A DNA stretch of 64,000 nucleotides from Nelumbo lutea (Eukaryota; Streptophyta; Magnoliopsida; Proteales; Nelumbonaceae). The notes below the pieces were generated by a model. It was not told the origin of the DNA. It searched no databases and was given only the letters and a program-made list of their open reading frames with translations. Positions 42,066-51,891 of this stretch are shown piece by piece. The first letter of the stretch is position 1. Every line of letters starts with the position of its first letter. The stretch spans positions 55,169,759 through 55,233,758 of the forward strand of contig JAKGHH010000003.1 of the NCBI GenBank assembly GCA_022828595.1, in the 5' to 3' direction. Both the position numbers and the translations under genes were made by a program.

Positions 42066-42532
42066 AAGTACTCTTATGGTAGTTTACTTAAACATCTATT
42101 TGAATTATGAGTTTGTACATAAGTAGGACATGCATTGTGTTTTGGATGTTTATCTGATAATTGAGCTCAATTTTCAATTTATAAGAGGTGTTTTTGGTAT
42201 TATGGTGTGGTTAATATAATTGTGCAAATTATTCAGATATGTGGACTATTGATATTTGCTCTTAAAGTCCTCTTTTCAAATTGAAGAGAGATGATTCATA
42301 TGAAGTTTGGACATAATAAATGTAATGAGAGTAACAATTAGAAACTTTGATTAAATTATTGAGTAACCATTGTCTCTTAAAGTCCTCTTTTCAAATTGAA
42401 GAGAGATGATTCGTATGAAGTTTGGACATAATAAATGTAATGAGAGTAACAATTATAAATTTTGATTAAACTATTGAGTAACCATTGTCTCTTGGGTGAT
42501 AAATCAAATGTTTTGGAAAGAATAGTTATTGG
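42066..42532 (+). other. Spacer between copia H and copia K with a tandem duplication
   Basis: Non-coding. It contains a 115-bp unit in two tandem copies (42261-42375 and 42376-42490) starting CTTAAAGTCCTCTTTTC, differing at a few positions. ATTGG at 42528-42532 is the left target duplication of copia K. Confidence 0.8.
42261..42490 (+). repeat. 115-bp unit, two tandem copies
   Basis: The two copies share CTTAAAGTCCTC at 42261 and 42376 and run in parallel to ACCATTGTCT, with about four substitutions by eye. No ORF and no recognised family. Confidence 0.85.
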
Positions 42533-42823
42533 TGTAATCTGAAGAGCTATACTCGAAGTAGCAAGGAAGAGAAGAGAACCACAGAACTGAAGAGAATGTC
42601 GAACTGTACTATCCAGTCGACCAGTCCTTTATTTATAGATGAATATAGTACAAGGTACAAGAAATTACTGGGATGCCCCTGATTAGTGATGGGACACCCA
42701 GATGACTTAAATCATTAAACAGGATTAGGCCCATTAACACAAGCCCAGTTACAAGATAAGTTAAACATAAGAATGGGCTAATAAGAACTCTTATCAGCCG
42801 AACATCACTCTAACATTCTAACA
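42533..42823 (-). repeat. Copia K 3' LTR
   Basis: 291 bp; minus strand TGTTAGAATGTTAG to TTCAGATTACA, canonical TG...CA. A TTTATTTATAG promoter-like motif (plus orientation) is near 42629; its complement CTATAAATAAAG is a TATA box for the minus strand. The LTR lies directly next to the polypurine tract GCTTGAGGGGGAG (complement, 42824-42836). Confidence 0.9.
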
Positions 42824-42835
42824 CTCCCCCTCAAG

Positions 42836-45694
42836 CTAAGCATGAATATCAATCATGTTTAGCTTGCCAAGTATGTCCTTGAACTTCGTTGATGCCAGCC
42901 CTTTAGTTAATACATCTGCAATCTGCATCTCTGATGGAGTATAAGGCACACAAAGTTCTCCTGAAATAATTCTCTCTCTGACAAAGTGTCGATCAATTTC
43001 AATATGTTTTGTCCTGTCATGCTGCACAGGATTGTTGGCAATGTTGATAGCAGCTTTATTATCACAATATAGCTTGAGAGGACCCTCAGTCTTGATACCA
43101 AGCTCATTAAGGAGAGTCCTGAGCCATAAGAGTTCAGCAACCCCGTGTGCCATAGCCCGGTATTCTGCTTCTGCACTTGATCTAGCCACAACATTCTGCT
43201 TCTTACTACGCCATGTGACTAGGTTTCCTCCCAAGAATGTACAGTAACCTGAGGTTGATTTTCTGTCTCCAACGGGCCCAGCCCAATCAGCATCAGTGTA
43301 GGCTTCAATTTCAAGTCTGCTGTTTTTTTTGAATAGAATTCCTTTCCCTGGGCAAGTCTTCAAGTATATGAGGATTCTTTCCACTGCTCTCATATGAGGG
43401 GCCTTTGGTGAGTGCATGAATTGACTGACAACATGCACTGCATAGGCAATGTCTGGCCGAGTAAGGGATAAGTATATCAGTTTTCCTACCAACTTTTGGT
43501 ACCTTTCCTTATCACAGTATTCCTCACCCATTGATTCTTGTAATCCATGGCTTGGTTCTATTGGAGTGTCTGCTGGCCTGCACCCCATCATGCCTGTTTC
43601 CTCTAGGAGATCTAGCACATACTTTCTTTGACATATGTAGATTCCTTCTCTTGATCTAGCAACTTCAATTCCAAGAAAGTATCTCAGATTTCCCAGGTCT
43701 TTGATCTCAAATTCTGAAGCTAAGAACTCCTTCAGCCTCTTCATCTCTTTCACATCATTTCCAGTAATCACCATATCATCCACATACACAATGAGTGCTG
43801 TAAGTTTGTCATCCTGTCTCCTTGTAAACAATGTATGATCTGCACTGCTCTGAGTGTACCCTACTTTCTTCATGGCCAAACAAAGTCTCTCAAACCATGC
43901 CCGGGGAGATTGCTTCAAACAATATAATGCTTTCCTTAGTTTACATACCTTCTTTCCAACATCATATCCAGGTGGGGGTTCCATGAATACCTCTTCATGA
44001 AGATCACCATTTAGGAAAGCATTCTTCACATCCAGCTGATGAAGTTCCCAAGAGAATTTTGCTGCTAGTGATAATAGAACCCTGATTGTGTTGAGCTTTG
44101 CTACTGGGGCAAAGGTTTCCTTGTAGTCAATTCCTTCCTTTTGTGTAAATCCCTTTGCCACAAGTCTGGCCTTGTACCTCTCAATTGACCCATCTTCCCT
44201 GTGCTTTACTGTGAATACCCACTTGCACCCAACAGTGCCTTTCCCTTCTGGCAGGTCCACCAATTCCCATGTCCTTGCTTTCATTAGGGCTTTCATCTCC
44301 TCATTCATGGCTTCTTTCCACCTTGGATCAGATGCCGCCTCTGAATACCTGGAAGGGACACATACAGAGGAAAGAACAGACACAAAGGAATGATAGGCAG
44401 GGGATAAGTGTGAGTAAGAAACATAATCGGCTATGGGATGCCGAGTGGTACAAGAACGAACAGGCTTACGGAGAGCAATAGGAAGATCCAAATCTGAATT
44501 GAGTGAATCAGAATTACCTTGGATTGCAGAGACAGATTGATCTGAGTTCAACTGGTTGCAATCATGAGGTTGAGGGGCCTTCTTCCTTCTACTGTATGTA
44601 AGTATCTCTTTCTCTTGTTTACTGGAACCTTCAGGAGCATCAGCCGAATCTGGAGAAGCAACTGGCACAGTGGAAGTCTCACTAGGTTGACCCGGAATGT
44701 TACAGCTAGTAGTAGTGGAAGGTGATAAAATGGGAACAAAAAAGAAGGGAGAATGAGAATCCTCTTCCAACCCACTACTCTCCCCCTGAAGAGGATTCTG
44801 AGAAGACTGGAAATAGGGTTGAGACTCAAAAAAGACTACATCCCTAGTGACATATTTTTTCTTGGAGACAGGATCATAACACTTATACCCCTTCTGCGTA
44901 AGAGAGTACCCCAAAAATATTCCCTTTGTAGCCTTAGGATCCAGCTTGGTCTTCTTTGGATCTTTCACATGTATGAAGCATGTACAACCAAAAACCCGCG
45001 GGGGAAGAGGAAATTCTGGAAGAGTGGGACACAAAACAGAGAAAGGGGTCTTCATACCCAGTACCTTAGATGGCATCCGATTTATCAGGTATGATGCAGT
45101 AAGAACAGCTTGAGACCAATATTGCTTGGGCACATTGTGCTGGAAAAGAAGGGCTCGAGCTGTCTCCAATAGATGCCTGTTCTTGCGCTCAGCAACCCCA
45201 TTTTGCTGAGGGGTGTAAGCACATGATGATTGATGTAACATGCCTGCATCTTCCATGAATGAGTTTAGGGATCTTTCAAAGTATTCAGCTGCATTGTCTG
45301 AACGGAATTGCTTGATCTTTTTATCAAATTGTGTTTCAACCATCTTGCAAAACATCATAGTTATCCGGGGAACTTCTTCACGTCCTTTCAACAGATAAAT
45401 CCAAGTGCACCGAGAATAATGGTCAATAAAACTGATAAAGTAACGGAAGCCATCAATGGAAACAATGGGTGAAGGACCCCAAACATCAGAATGAACCAAA
45501 TCAAAAGGGGCTTGAATTTCATTACTAGAAATTGGATACATTGATCTACATTGTTTTGACATTTGACACACATCACAAATTAAACTCTGACTTGGAATGC
45601 CCCTACATAATTCGGGAAACAACATTGCTAAGGAAGACAAGGACAAATGACCTAGCCTAGCATGCCACAAGTGTAGCCTAGCTATTGATTCCAC
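42836..45694 (-). CDS. Copia K integrase-reverse transcriptase-RNase H (952 codons)
   Basis: Polyprotein part that would integrate and copy the element inside virus-like particles. The zinc site HLWHARLGH...CDVCQMSKQC spans residues 8-49. The integrase core has D70 (HSDVWGP), D133 (FRSDN) and E169 (NGVAERKN); FIDHYS replaces the more usual FIDDYS. The C-terminal FGCTCF and LGYSLTQKGYKCY lie at 235-273 and a Ser/Pro-rich linker at 290-400. Reverse transcriptase spans about 455-700, with [11 protein letters not shown] and the catalytic YVDD at 637-640. RNase H runs from D801/D803 (TDADWAG) through E842 (AEAEY) to D878 (CDNK). It ends at 42836, in the polypurine tract. The listed start is only the first ATG: translation probably depends on the upstream ORF, and the true join is upstream of it. 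A single-base frameshift near 45700-45725 separates them. Confidence 0.9.
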   Translation of the reverse strand: MESIARLHLWHARLGHLSLSSLAMLFPELCRGIPSQSLICDVCQMSKQCRSMYPISSNEIQAPFDLVHSDVWGPSPIVSIDGFRYFISFIDHYSRCTWIYLLKGREEVPRITMMFCKMVETQFDKKIKQFRSDNAAEYFERSLNSFMEDAGMLHQSSCAYTPQQNGVAERKNRHLLETARALLFQHNVPKQYWSQAVLTASYLINRMPSKVLGMKTPFSVLCPTLPEFPLPPRVFGCTCFIHVKDPKKTKLDPKATKGIFLGYSLTQKGYKCYDPVSKKKYVTRDVVFFESQPYFQSSQNPLQGESSGLEEDSHSPFFFVPILSPSTTTSCNIPGQPSETSTVPVASPDSADAPEGSSKQEKEILTYSRRKKAPQPHDCNQLNSDQSVSAIQGNSDSLNSDLDLPIALRKPVRSCTTRHPIADYVSYSHLSPAYHSFVSVLSSVCVPSRYSEAASDPRWKEAMNEEMKALMKARTWELVDLPEGKGTVGCKWVFTVKHREDGSIERYKARLVAKGFTQKEGIDYKETFAPVAKLNTIRVLLSLAAKFSWELHQLDVKNAFLNGDLHEEVFMEPPPGYDVGKKVCKLRKALYCLKQSPRAWFERLCLAMKKVGYTQSSADHTLFTRRQDDKLTALIVYVDDMVITGNDVKEMKRLKEFLASEFEIKDLGNLRYFLGIEVARSREGIYICQRKYVLDLLEETGMMGCRPADTPIEPSHGLQESMGEEYCDKERYQKLVGKLIYLSLTRPDIAYAVHVVSQFMHSPKAPHMRAVERILIYLKTCPGKGILFKKNSRLEIEAYTDADWAGPVGDRKSTSGYCTFLGGNLVTWRSKKQNVVARSSAEAEYRAMAHGVAELLWLRTLLNELGIKTEGPLKLYCDNKAAINIANNPVQHDRTKHIEIDRHFVRERIISGELCVPYTPSEMQIADVLTKGLASTKFKDILGKLNMIDIHA

Positions 45695-47250
45695 ACTTTC
45701 CAGACTAGTAGTAGAGCTTGCAAGGCTGAGCTGACATCTTCATCAAAATAGTAGAGGCCCCCATACTCATGACCACTCCCAATCGTTCTCCTCGTCAATC
45801 TGTCCTGGAAGACACAATGAGAATGAAAGAAAGTTATACTGCAATTCAAGTTTTTTGTAAGCTTTGAAACAAACAACAGATTTGAGGTAAGACTAGGAAC
45901 ATGTAGGACTGATTTAAGAGAGAGATCCTTGCTTAGGTCAACCATCCCCTTTCCAGAGATGGTGGAGAGGGACCCATCAGCTACTCTCATCTTATCCTGG
46001 CCAGACAACAGATGATATGTGGAGAATAAGGAGGACATATGTGTCATATGGTCAGTGGCTCCGGAATCAATCACCCAAGAGGTAGAATTAATGGAACTAG
46101 ATGTACTAAATGCAGAGGTTGTACCTGATTTGGCAAGAGAGGTGGAAGCTAAAGAATTGTTCTTCAGACGGGCTAATGCCCGACTGAGAACCTCTACCTC
46201 ACTAGCTGTGAAGCCCAAAGTACTTGGTCCAGAGGAGTCGGCAGCCTGCCTTGCGGTGGAAGATGACACTGTCTGAATACTCTGTGAGTTGTCACTACTG
46301 CTGTTGGTGGCAAGATTCCCACTTGCTGCGTGGCCCTTATGTTGCCTTTTGTCCTTTCTCAGAGCAGCTGGCTTCAGATGAGGGTACATGACCCAACATT
46401 TCTCCTTTGTGTGTTTCTCACCACCACAATGTGTACACTTGAGGGACTTCTTGTTTGAAAATCTATTCCCCTTAGTGGAGACTAAGGCTGAATGTTCTCC
46501 AGGTAGTTCTGTTGACTGTGTCTGGGAGTCAACTTGCATCTCCTTTCTCCTTACTTCTTCATTCCTCACCAGGTAGTAGACATGGTGAAGCTCAGGTAAT
46601 TCATCTCTCCCTAGAATCTGTGACCTTATACCTTCATATACAGGGTCAAGACCCGCCAGAAACTTGAAGGCTCTGCCCTCCTCAATCTGCTTATCATGCC
46701 TCCCCTTGTCATTAGCATTTTCCCAATCCAAAATCAAATGGTGGTCAAGCTCTTCCCAGAGGCCTTCCAGTGTTGCAAAGTAGGTTGCCACGGACATGTC
46801 TCCTTGCCTTAGGGCTGCAATGTCTTGGTTCAGCCTGTAGATTCTAGCATTGTTCTTTTTCTGGCCATATGTCTTAGATACTTTCTCCCAAATTTTAGCA
46901 GCTGTGGGGAAGTGATGAACAGTTCTGGCCACCCTAGGAGTCATAGAGGCCAACAACCAAGACATGACTGTGGCATTTTCCTTGCGCCACACGGTGTATT
47001 CAGGACTGCCAATTTCTGGTTGTTTCTTGTCTCCATCCAAATAGCCTGTGATCTCACGAGAGGTAATGAACAGCATTGCTGAGACAGACCACTCTCTGAA
47101 GTTATACTCATCTAGCAGCACACTTGTAATCTGCAAGCTGTGCAAATTAGGGTTTTCCAGGTTTGAGGACCTTGTAACAGGTCTGTTATCTCTAGAGGAA
47201 ACTTCACCGGATAGTGAGGACATCCTGACTTCAGTCCAAGAGTTGTTCAC
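45682..47250 (-). CDS. Copia K gag-protease (522 codons)
   Basis: The start at 47250 (MNNSWTEV) may be upstream of the true one; an in-frame Met at residue 10 (MSSLSGEVS) is as likely. Gag spans residues 35-235, with LLDEYNFREWSVSAML, VMSWLLASMTP, KIWEKVSKTYGQKKN and FLAGLDPVYEGIR. The zinc knuckle CTHCGGEKHTKEKC is at 272-285. A Ser/Thr-rich spacer follows. The aspartic protease site WVIDSGATDHMT has its catalytic D at 395. The ORF then enters the pre-integrase segment (IGSGHEYGGLYYFDED) and runs out of frame at about residue 510, ending LVWKVWNQ. Copia elements normally encode one polyprotein, so this is more likely a recent one-base mutation than a designed break, but programmed frameshifting cannot be excluded by eye. 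Confidence 0.9.
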   Translation of the reverse strand: MNNSWTEVRMSSLSGEVSSRDNRPVTRSSNLENPNLHSLQITSVLLDEYNFREWSVSAMLFITSREITGYLDGDKKQPEIGSPEYTVWRKENATVMSWLLASMTPRVARTVHHFPTAAKIWEKVSKTYGQKKNNARIYRLNQDIAALRQGDMSVATYFATLEGLWEELDHHLILDWENANDKGRHDKQIEEGRAFKFLAGLDPVYEGIRSQILGRDELPELHHVYYLVRNEEVRRKEMQVDSQTQSTELPGEHSALVSTKGNRFSNKKSLKCTHCGGEKHTKEKCWVMYPHLKPAALRKDKRQHKGHAASGNLATNSSSDNSQSIQTVSSSTARQAADSSGPSTLGFTASEVEVLSRALARLKNNSLASTSLAKSGTTSAFSTSSSINSTSWVIDSGATDHMTHMSSLFSTYHLLSGQDKMRVADGSLSTISGKGMVDLSKDLSLKSVLHVPSLTSNLLFVSKLTKNLNCSITFFHSHCVFQDRLTRRTIGSGHEYGGLYYFDEDVSSALQALLLVWKVWNQ

Positions 47251-47923
47251 AGTGCTGTAGGTGGTTCTGTTTAGGACTGGCCGAAGTGGTCACAGTGTTC
47301 ACAGTGCTGGTAGAAGTGTTCACAGTTCGGGTACTGTGCAGTGCTGTTTAGGACTGGTCGAAGTAACTGAACCAGTTCACAGTGCTAGTAACTGGAGTTA
47401 CTTCAGTTAGGGCTTGTTCTGCAACCTGAAGTAACTGTGCAGTGCAGTAACTGAAGTTCACAAAGTAGGACTGATAACCGACCTGAAGAGAATCTGTAAC
47501 TGAAGTTACCACAGTTCTGCCCAAGTCTTGCTGGGGCACGAAGCTGCAACTGTAGAGAAGGCTAAGTCTTTACCACTTGTTCTGCGCAAGTCTTGCTGGA
47601 GCACGAAGCTGCAACTGTAGAGGAAGCTCTCCCCCTTTCGGCTAGTGCTAGGACTGCTGAAATCAGTCCTCAACTAGGTCTGTCCTATACAGACCTCTCT
47701 TAGTAGCCCAATAGCTACTATTTGCTGGAGATAATCTAGTAGGACATCTACTTCTGGGTCTTACTTCCCTTGAGTCCTACAACCAAGAGAAACCCTAGGT
47801 TCGAACTTGCTTTACTCTCTTACACTCCTAGGTCTTCACTGCAGCAACCCAGAAAAGGAAGAGAGAAGATGAAAAGACAGCAAGAGAAAAGAGTGCGCCT
47901 GCTGAAACCAGGAAGGAGCTAAT
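47251..47923 (-). other. Copia K leader
   Basis: Leader between PBS and gag. It contains a repeat-rich segment: GTTCACAGTGCTG-like and CAAGTCTTGCTGG(G/A)GCACGA units occur twice (47523-47545 and 47585-47607), with shared GCTGCAACTGTAGAG. No ORF of note. Confidence 0.7.
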
Positions 47924-47935
47924 GCTTTGATACCA
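47924..47935 (-). other. Copia K primer-binding site
   Basis: The minus strand reads TGGTATCAAAGC, one base different from the usual TGGTATCAGAGC of the initiator tRNA-Met primer, and lies directly after the 5' LTR. Confidence 0.8.
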
Positions 47936-48226
47936 TGTAATCTGAAGAGATATACTCGAAGTAGCAAGGAAGAGAAGAGAACCACAGAACTGAAGAGAAT
48001 GTCGAACTGTACTATCCAGTCGACCAGTCCTTTATTTATAGATGAATATAGTACAAGGTACAAGAAATTACTGGGATGCCCCTGATTAGTGATGGGACAC
48101 CCAGATGACTTAAATCATTAAACAGGATTAGGCCCATTAACACAAGCCCAGTTACAAGATAAGTTAAACATAAGAATGGGCTAATAAGAACTCTTATCAG
48201 CCGAACATCACTCTAACATTCTAACA
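47936..48226 (-). repeat. Copia K 5' LTR
   Basis: 291 bp, matching the 3' LTR except for one base near its inner end (GAGATATAC against GAGCTATAC). It is flanked on the right by ATTGG (48227-48231). Confidence 0.92.
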
Positions 48227-48231
48227 ATTGG

Positions 48232-49805
48232 AACCCTTAAAACAAAGGAACATTCAGTTGCAATTAAGAAATTAATTGTGATGTTGGTGTGAGGATGGGA
48301 TTTATGTGGTGAATCACAGGAAATTTGAAATTTAAGAATTATGGACACTATGCTGATGAATATCAAGTTCCTGACAATCTTGTGGAGAACAATGTTACGT
48401 GAGTGTATTGAGGAACTATTTGAATAATTAGTTGATTACCATTTCTGCTTATTTTTAGTGACCATGTAAAGTTTTGAATTGAAAGTATCCATTCAAAGAA
48501 AACTGTATACATGAATTTACTATTTCTTTGAAGTAATTATCTTGGTCCAAACTTTGACAATTTTGGAAATTAATTGACACTTAGACACTTTATGCAGTTA
48601 GGCTGATAGGAATTGGTTTCTATTTGACAAGTATGCATATTTTGGATTGATATTTGTTGAATCATTATGTATGACAACAAATTGTTAGTTGAAGGAAGCT
48701 GTTAATGATAAATTAATCTGGAGTTATCTACAAATTGTTTGTAGTGAAGTTGGTTATAAAGCTTATATTCTATGGTTCTGATTTAACGAAATTTATGTCT
48801 GAGAATTCAGAATTGATTATGTTGCTCATTTTACTTTGAAAGAGCTCTGTGAAGGTTTCAGCTGATTCTCCTTATTTTGGTTAAACATTAGCTTGAGAAT
48901 AATAGATCCTTAATCTGTTATTTCAGTAAGTTTATATGCTACATTAAGTTAAACTAGCTCTTCAATTTCTATATTGCTTCTTTAAGTATCTCAGTTCTTT
49001 AAGAATTGAGATATCATGAAATGGCTATGAAGGTAACTAATTAGATCATTAGGTCTGTTAAGTAATCAAACCATTAAGGACTTTGATTCATGGAGAGTAA
49101 CGGTATTATAACTGTAAAATGATACTGCATTATAGTGAAGGTATGGTAGGCCTCTATGTTTGATTAATAGCAATCTTACTTGTCAACTGTTAGACTTCTT
49201 TTGGAATTGAAATTTCAAGTCACACCAGAGTCTGTATATTTTTTAAAAACTAACTGATTGGGTTAAAAGGTCTGAAAATGAGTTTCCGAAGAAAAATGTT
49301 GTGTTATGAGTAACTAATTTAAATGTTAAAAATCAATTGGGGTATTAGAAGAATAAAAATCCGTTGTTTATGATCTCTACATATAAAAATGACTGGATTG
49401 TTTCAACTGATAGGACTTTGGATCCATGTTTAGCATAGTAAAGGTTGTTGGAGCCTTAAATTAGTTCCCATGATGGAAGACTGGATAAATATTTTGTCGG
49501 ATTTGTTAGTGAGCTTTGCTAAATGGCGGAGGAATCTCCCATAGAACAAATTATTTTGAAGCCCAGAAAGGTCTCCCATGTCTGTCTAGACATCCTTTAT
49601 TTATGTGACAGATTTCAGCCATAATCACTTGCCACATGTCAAATAATAAGCCATTCTTCTTTTTACCAAGCTTTATATTAAAAAATCTAAGATTAAACAG
49701 TTGATATTTGTTGGGAAAACCACTAGTATGAGGTGAGGAAGCTTCCTAGTTGACCCGATAGGAAACCCTTTTCCTATAAATATGGGGTTCTGGTCCTCAT
49801 CCTTG
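48232..49805. other. Intergenic DNA between copia K and copia J
   Basis: AT-rich, stop-dense in all frames, with no recognised domain or transposon end. The only exact landmark is CCATC at 49806-49810, the left duplication of copia J. Confidence 0.6.
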
Positions 49806-49810
49806 CCATC

Positions 49811-50097
49811 TGTTAGAATGCTCAAGTCAGGGGTATTTTGGTTATTCTGGATTATCTGCTTGAGAGTGAAAGGTCTATTGTATCCAAGTTTAAGTTATGT
49901 GTCTCATCTTCTATGAGGGACAAAATGGTCATTTCTGTAACTCTATGTTTTTGAATAAATACAAGTGGGTCAGCTAGGGGAGTGTGATTTTGACTCTCTT
50001 CTAGACTGACTGAACCTTTCTTTCTTCTTCTTCTTCTTCTTTCTCTTTTCTTTCTTCTTCTCTACTTCAACCTAGAATCTGCTAGGGTTTACTAACA
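49811..50097 (+). repeat. Copia J 5' LTR (287 bp)
   Basis: TGTTAGAATGCTC to GTTTACTAACA. It contains a TTGAATAAATACAAG promoter-like motif near 49951 and a TTC-rich pyrimidine tract (50021-50065). Confidence 0.9.
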
Positions 50098-50109
50098 TGG
50101 TATCAGAGC
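50098..50109 (+). other. Copia J primer-binding site
   Basis: TGGTATCAGAGC, perfect match to the complement of the initiator tRNA-Met 3' end, adjoining the 5' LTR. Confidence 0.9.
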
Positions 50110-50853
50110 TGTAAGGTCGTATCCTCATTTCTTTCTTGCTGCTGTTCTCTTTCTGGGTTCACCGCCAACTTTCACAGTCATCTTCTTCCTTTTCGACTGA
50201 CCTGAGTGAAGGTTCGATAAGGGGCTGAAAAGGAGCTGTCGTTTTGTGGGCCTGGAGGTGAGGATGCCTCCGGTCATTGCTGTGGTGGTCGTTGGAGTGG
50301 TATACTAAACCCTCTATTCAGTATCAAAGAGGGCTGAATGTGGACATGTATGAACACTACTGTTGTTTGTCCAAGGGACTGTGAATGTTTCTTTTTGTTT
50401 CAAAAGTTGGTTGTGGTGGTGCTCAGTGTGGCTGATATGCATCTCAGTCGTGTTCCTCTGCATTTCTCTTCGTATGTATGTTGAAAGAAGAGTTGTCGAC
50501 TGTTGAAGTTCACAATAGCAGTAGATTGGTGGTGGTTGTGTCGTGGTGATTGGTGTATATATGTTTCAAAATATTTAAAAGTGATCTCCTATACCTTGTG
50601 TGTAATCAGTTTTGCAGTGTGCAACCCAAGTGTTTGATGTGAGGACTGAGTGATTTCAATCTTAGTGTGTTGATGGTGAATGGTTCTGCAGTGTGCAGCC
50701 CAGGTGTTTGATGTGAAGACTGAGTGATTTCAGCCTTAGTGTGTGGTGTGTAATGTGTATTTAAAGAAGCTGGAATTGGTGGTGTTATAAGTGAGAAAAG
50801 TCTTGTGAAAGAGTGTGAAGTTGTGTTGTATAGTTGAAGGTGAAATAATTAAG
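50110..50853 (+). other. Copia J leader
   Basis: Untranslated leader. It has an internal near-duplicate: CAGTGTGCA(A/G)CCCA(A/G)GTGTTTGATG followed by GACTGAGTGATTTCA at about 50615 and 50692. Confidence 0.7.
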
Positions 50854-51891
50854 ATGGCTTCATTTGAAAATGGGAATGATAACAAAACAGGTGTCATGCT
50901 TTCTCCAGACTATCTAAGTGTTCAAATGACATCCATCAAGTTGAATGGTGAGAATTATGTACCATGGACAAAATTTGTGGAGGTGTTCTTGAAGGCCAAG
51001 AGGAAGGTAAAACATGTAAGAGAGGAGAAACCTCCCTCTGATTCCCATGGGTTCAGTGACTGGGAACAAGTAGATGCACAGATAATGACATGGCTCTGGA
51101 ACAGCATGGAACCAAAGATTAGTGTGAACTTCATGTTCCTAGATACAACTAAGAAAATCTGGGATCATGCTAAGAAGTTGTACTCTGGACAAGACAATAC
51201 AACTAGGGTGTATTAGTTGTACCAAGTGTATTTCAACTTGAAGCAAGGGAGTCAAAGCTTAGAAGAGTACTATGCAAATTTGAGGAACATTCATAATGAG
51301 CTCAATGTGTATCATCCTCTAACATCAGATGTTCAGATCCAACAACGGCAACGAGAGCAGCTTGATGTGACAAGGTTTCTTGTGGGGTTGAAGGCTGAGT
51401 ATGAGCCTGTCAGAGCACAAATATTGGGAGGATCTGCTCTTCCCTCTCTTGAAGAAGTTTTTGCTCGTCTTAAGAGGATATCCATTGAGTCGATAGAACA
51501 TTCTTTTCTCTCTGACAGATCTAGTTTTGTAGTGATTAAAGGGGGTGGTCGTGGAAATAGAAGTGGTGGTGTCAGGAGTGGATTCCCAAGCAACCGTGGT
51601 GGTCACATGTTTAGTAGGGCTAGTGGTCGGACTGGAGGCCGAGACTCAGGGGGAGGTCGGGGAAGAGGAAGGAGTAATACTCAGAGAAAGTGCACACATT
51701 GTGGTTTAGAGGGGCACACAGTTAATTTCTGCTATGATTTGCATGGTGCACCCAACACTTGGGCTAACCATGCTAGGACTAAGGGTAGTGACACAATTAC
51801 TGAAAGTCAGCAAACTGACCCAATCCCTTCCACATCTACTTGTGCTTCTGAGAAGGAAATGGTGAGTGTACCATGTGCAGTATATGAGTAG
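50854..51891 (+). pseudogene. Copia J gag
   Basis: The start at 50854 (MASFENGND) was chosen over an upstream in-frame ATG at 50815, because copia I gag begins near the same point. LNGENYVPWTKFVEVFLKAK and MTWLWNSMEPKIS follow, then a TAG at 51214-51216. The same frame continues with QSLEEYYANLRNI, FLVGLKAEYEPVR, a Gly/Arg/Ser-rich stretch and the intact zinc knuckle CTHCGLEGHTVNFC (near 51691-51732). A second TAG at 51889-51891 falls where copia I has Arg. Apart from the two stops the frame is open. Confidence 0.85.

Larger units (their letters stand above)
42533..48226 (-). mobile_element. Copia K, young near-intact Ty1/copia element (5,694 bp)
   Basis: LTRs 47936-48226 (5') and 42533-42823 (3'), each 291 bp and differing at one position by eye. 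Perfect ATTGG duplications lie at 42528-42532 and 48227-48231. The PBS complement is 47924-47935 and the polypurine complement begins at 42824. Two long ORFs cover gag-protease and integrase-RT-RNase H, overlapping by 13 bases in different frames. All catalytic residues are present. It is the youngest and most complete element here. Confidence 0.95.

Noticed and set aside
42261..42490. Possible CRISPR-like array
   Set aside because: Only two long tandem copies without spacers, in a plant nuclear context.
43032..47260. Several + strand open stretches of 60-113 codons over copia K
   Set aside because: They are antisense shadows of the long minus-strand gag-protease and pol ORFs; no independent motif.
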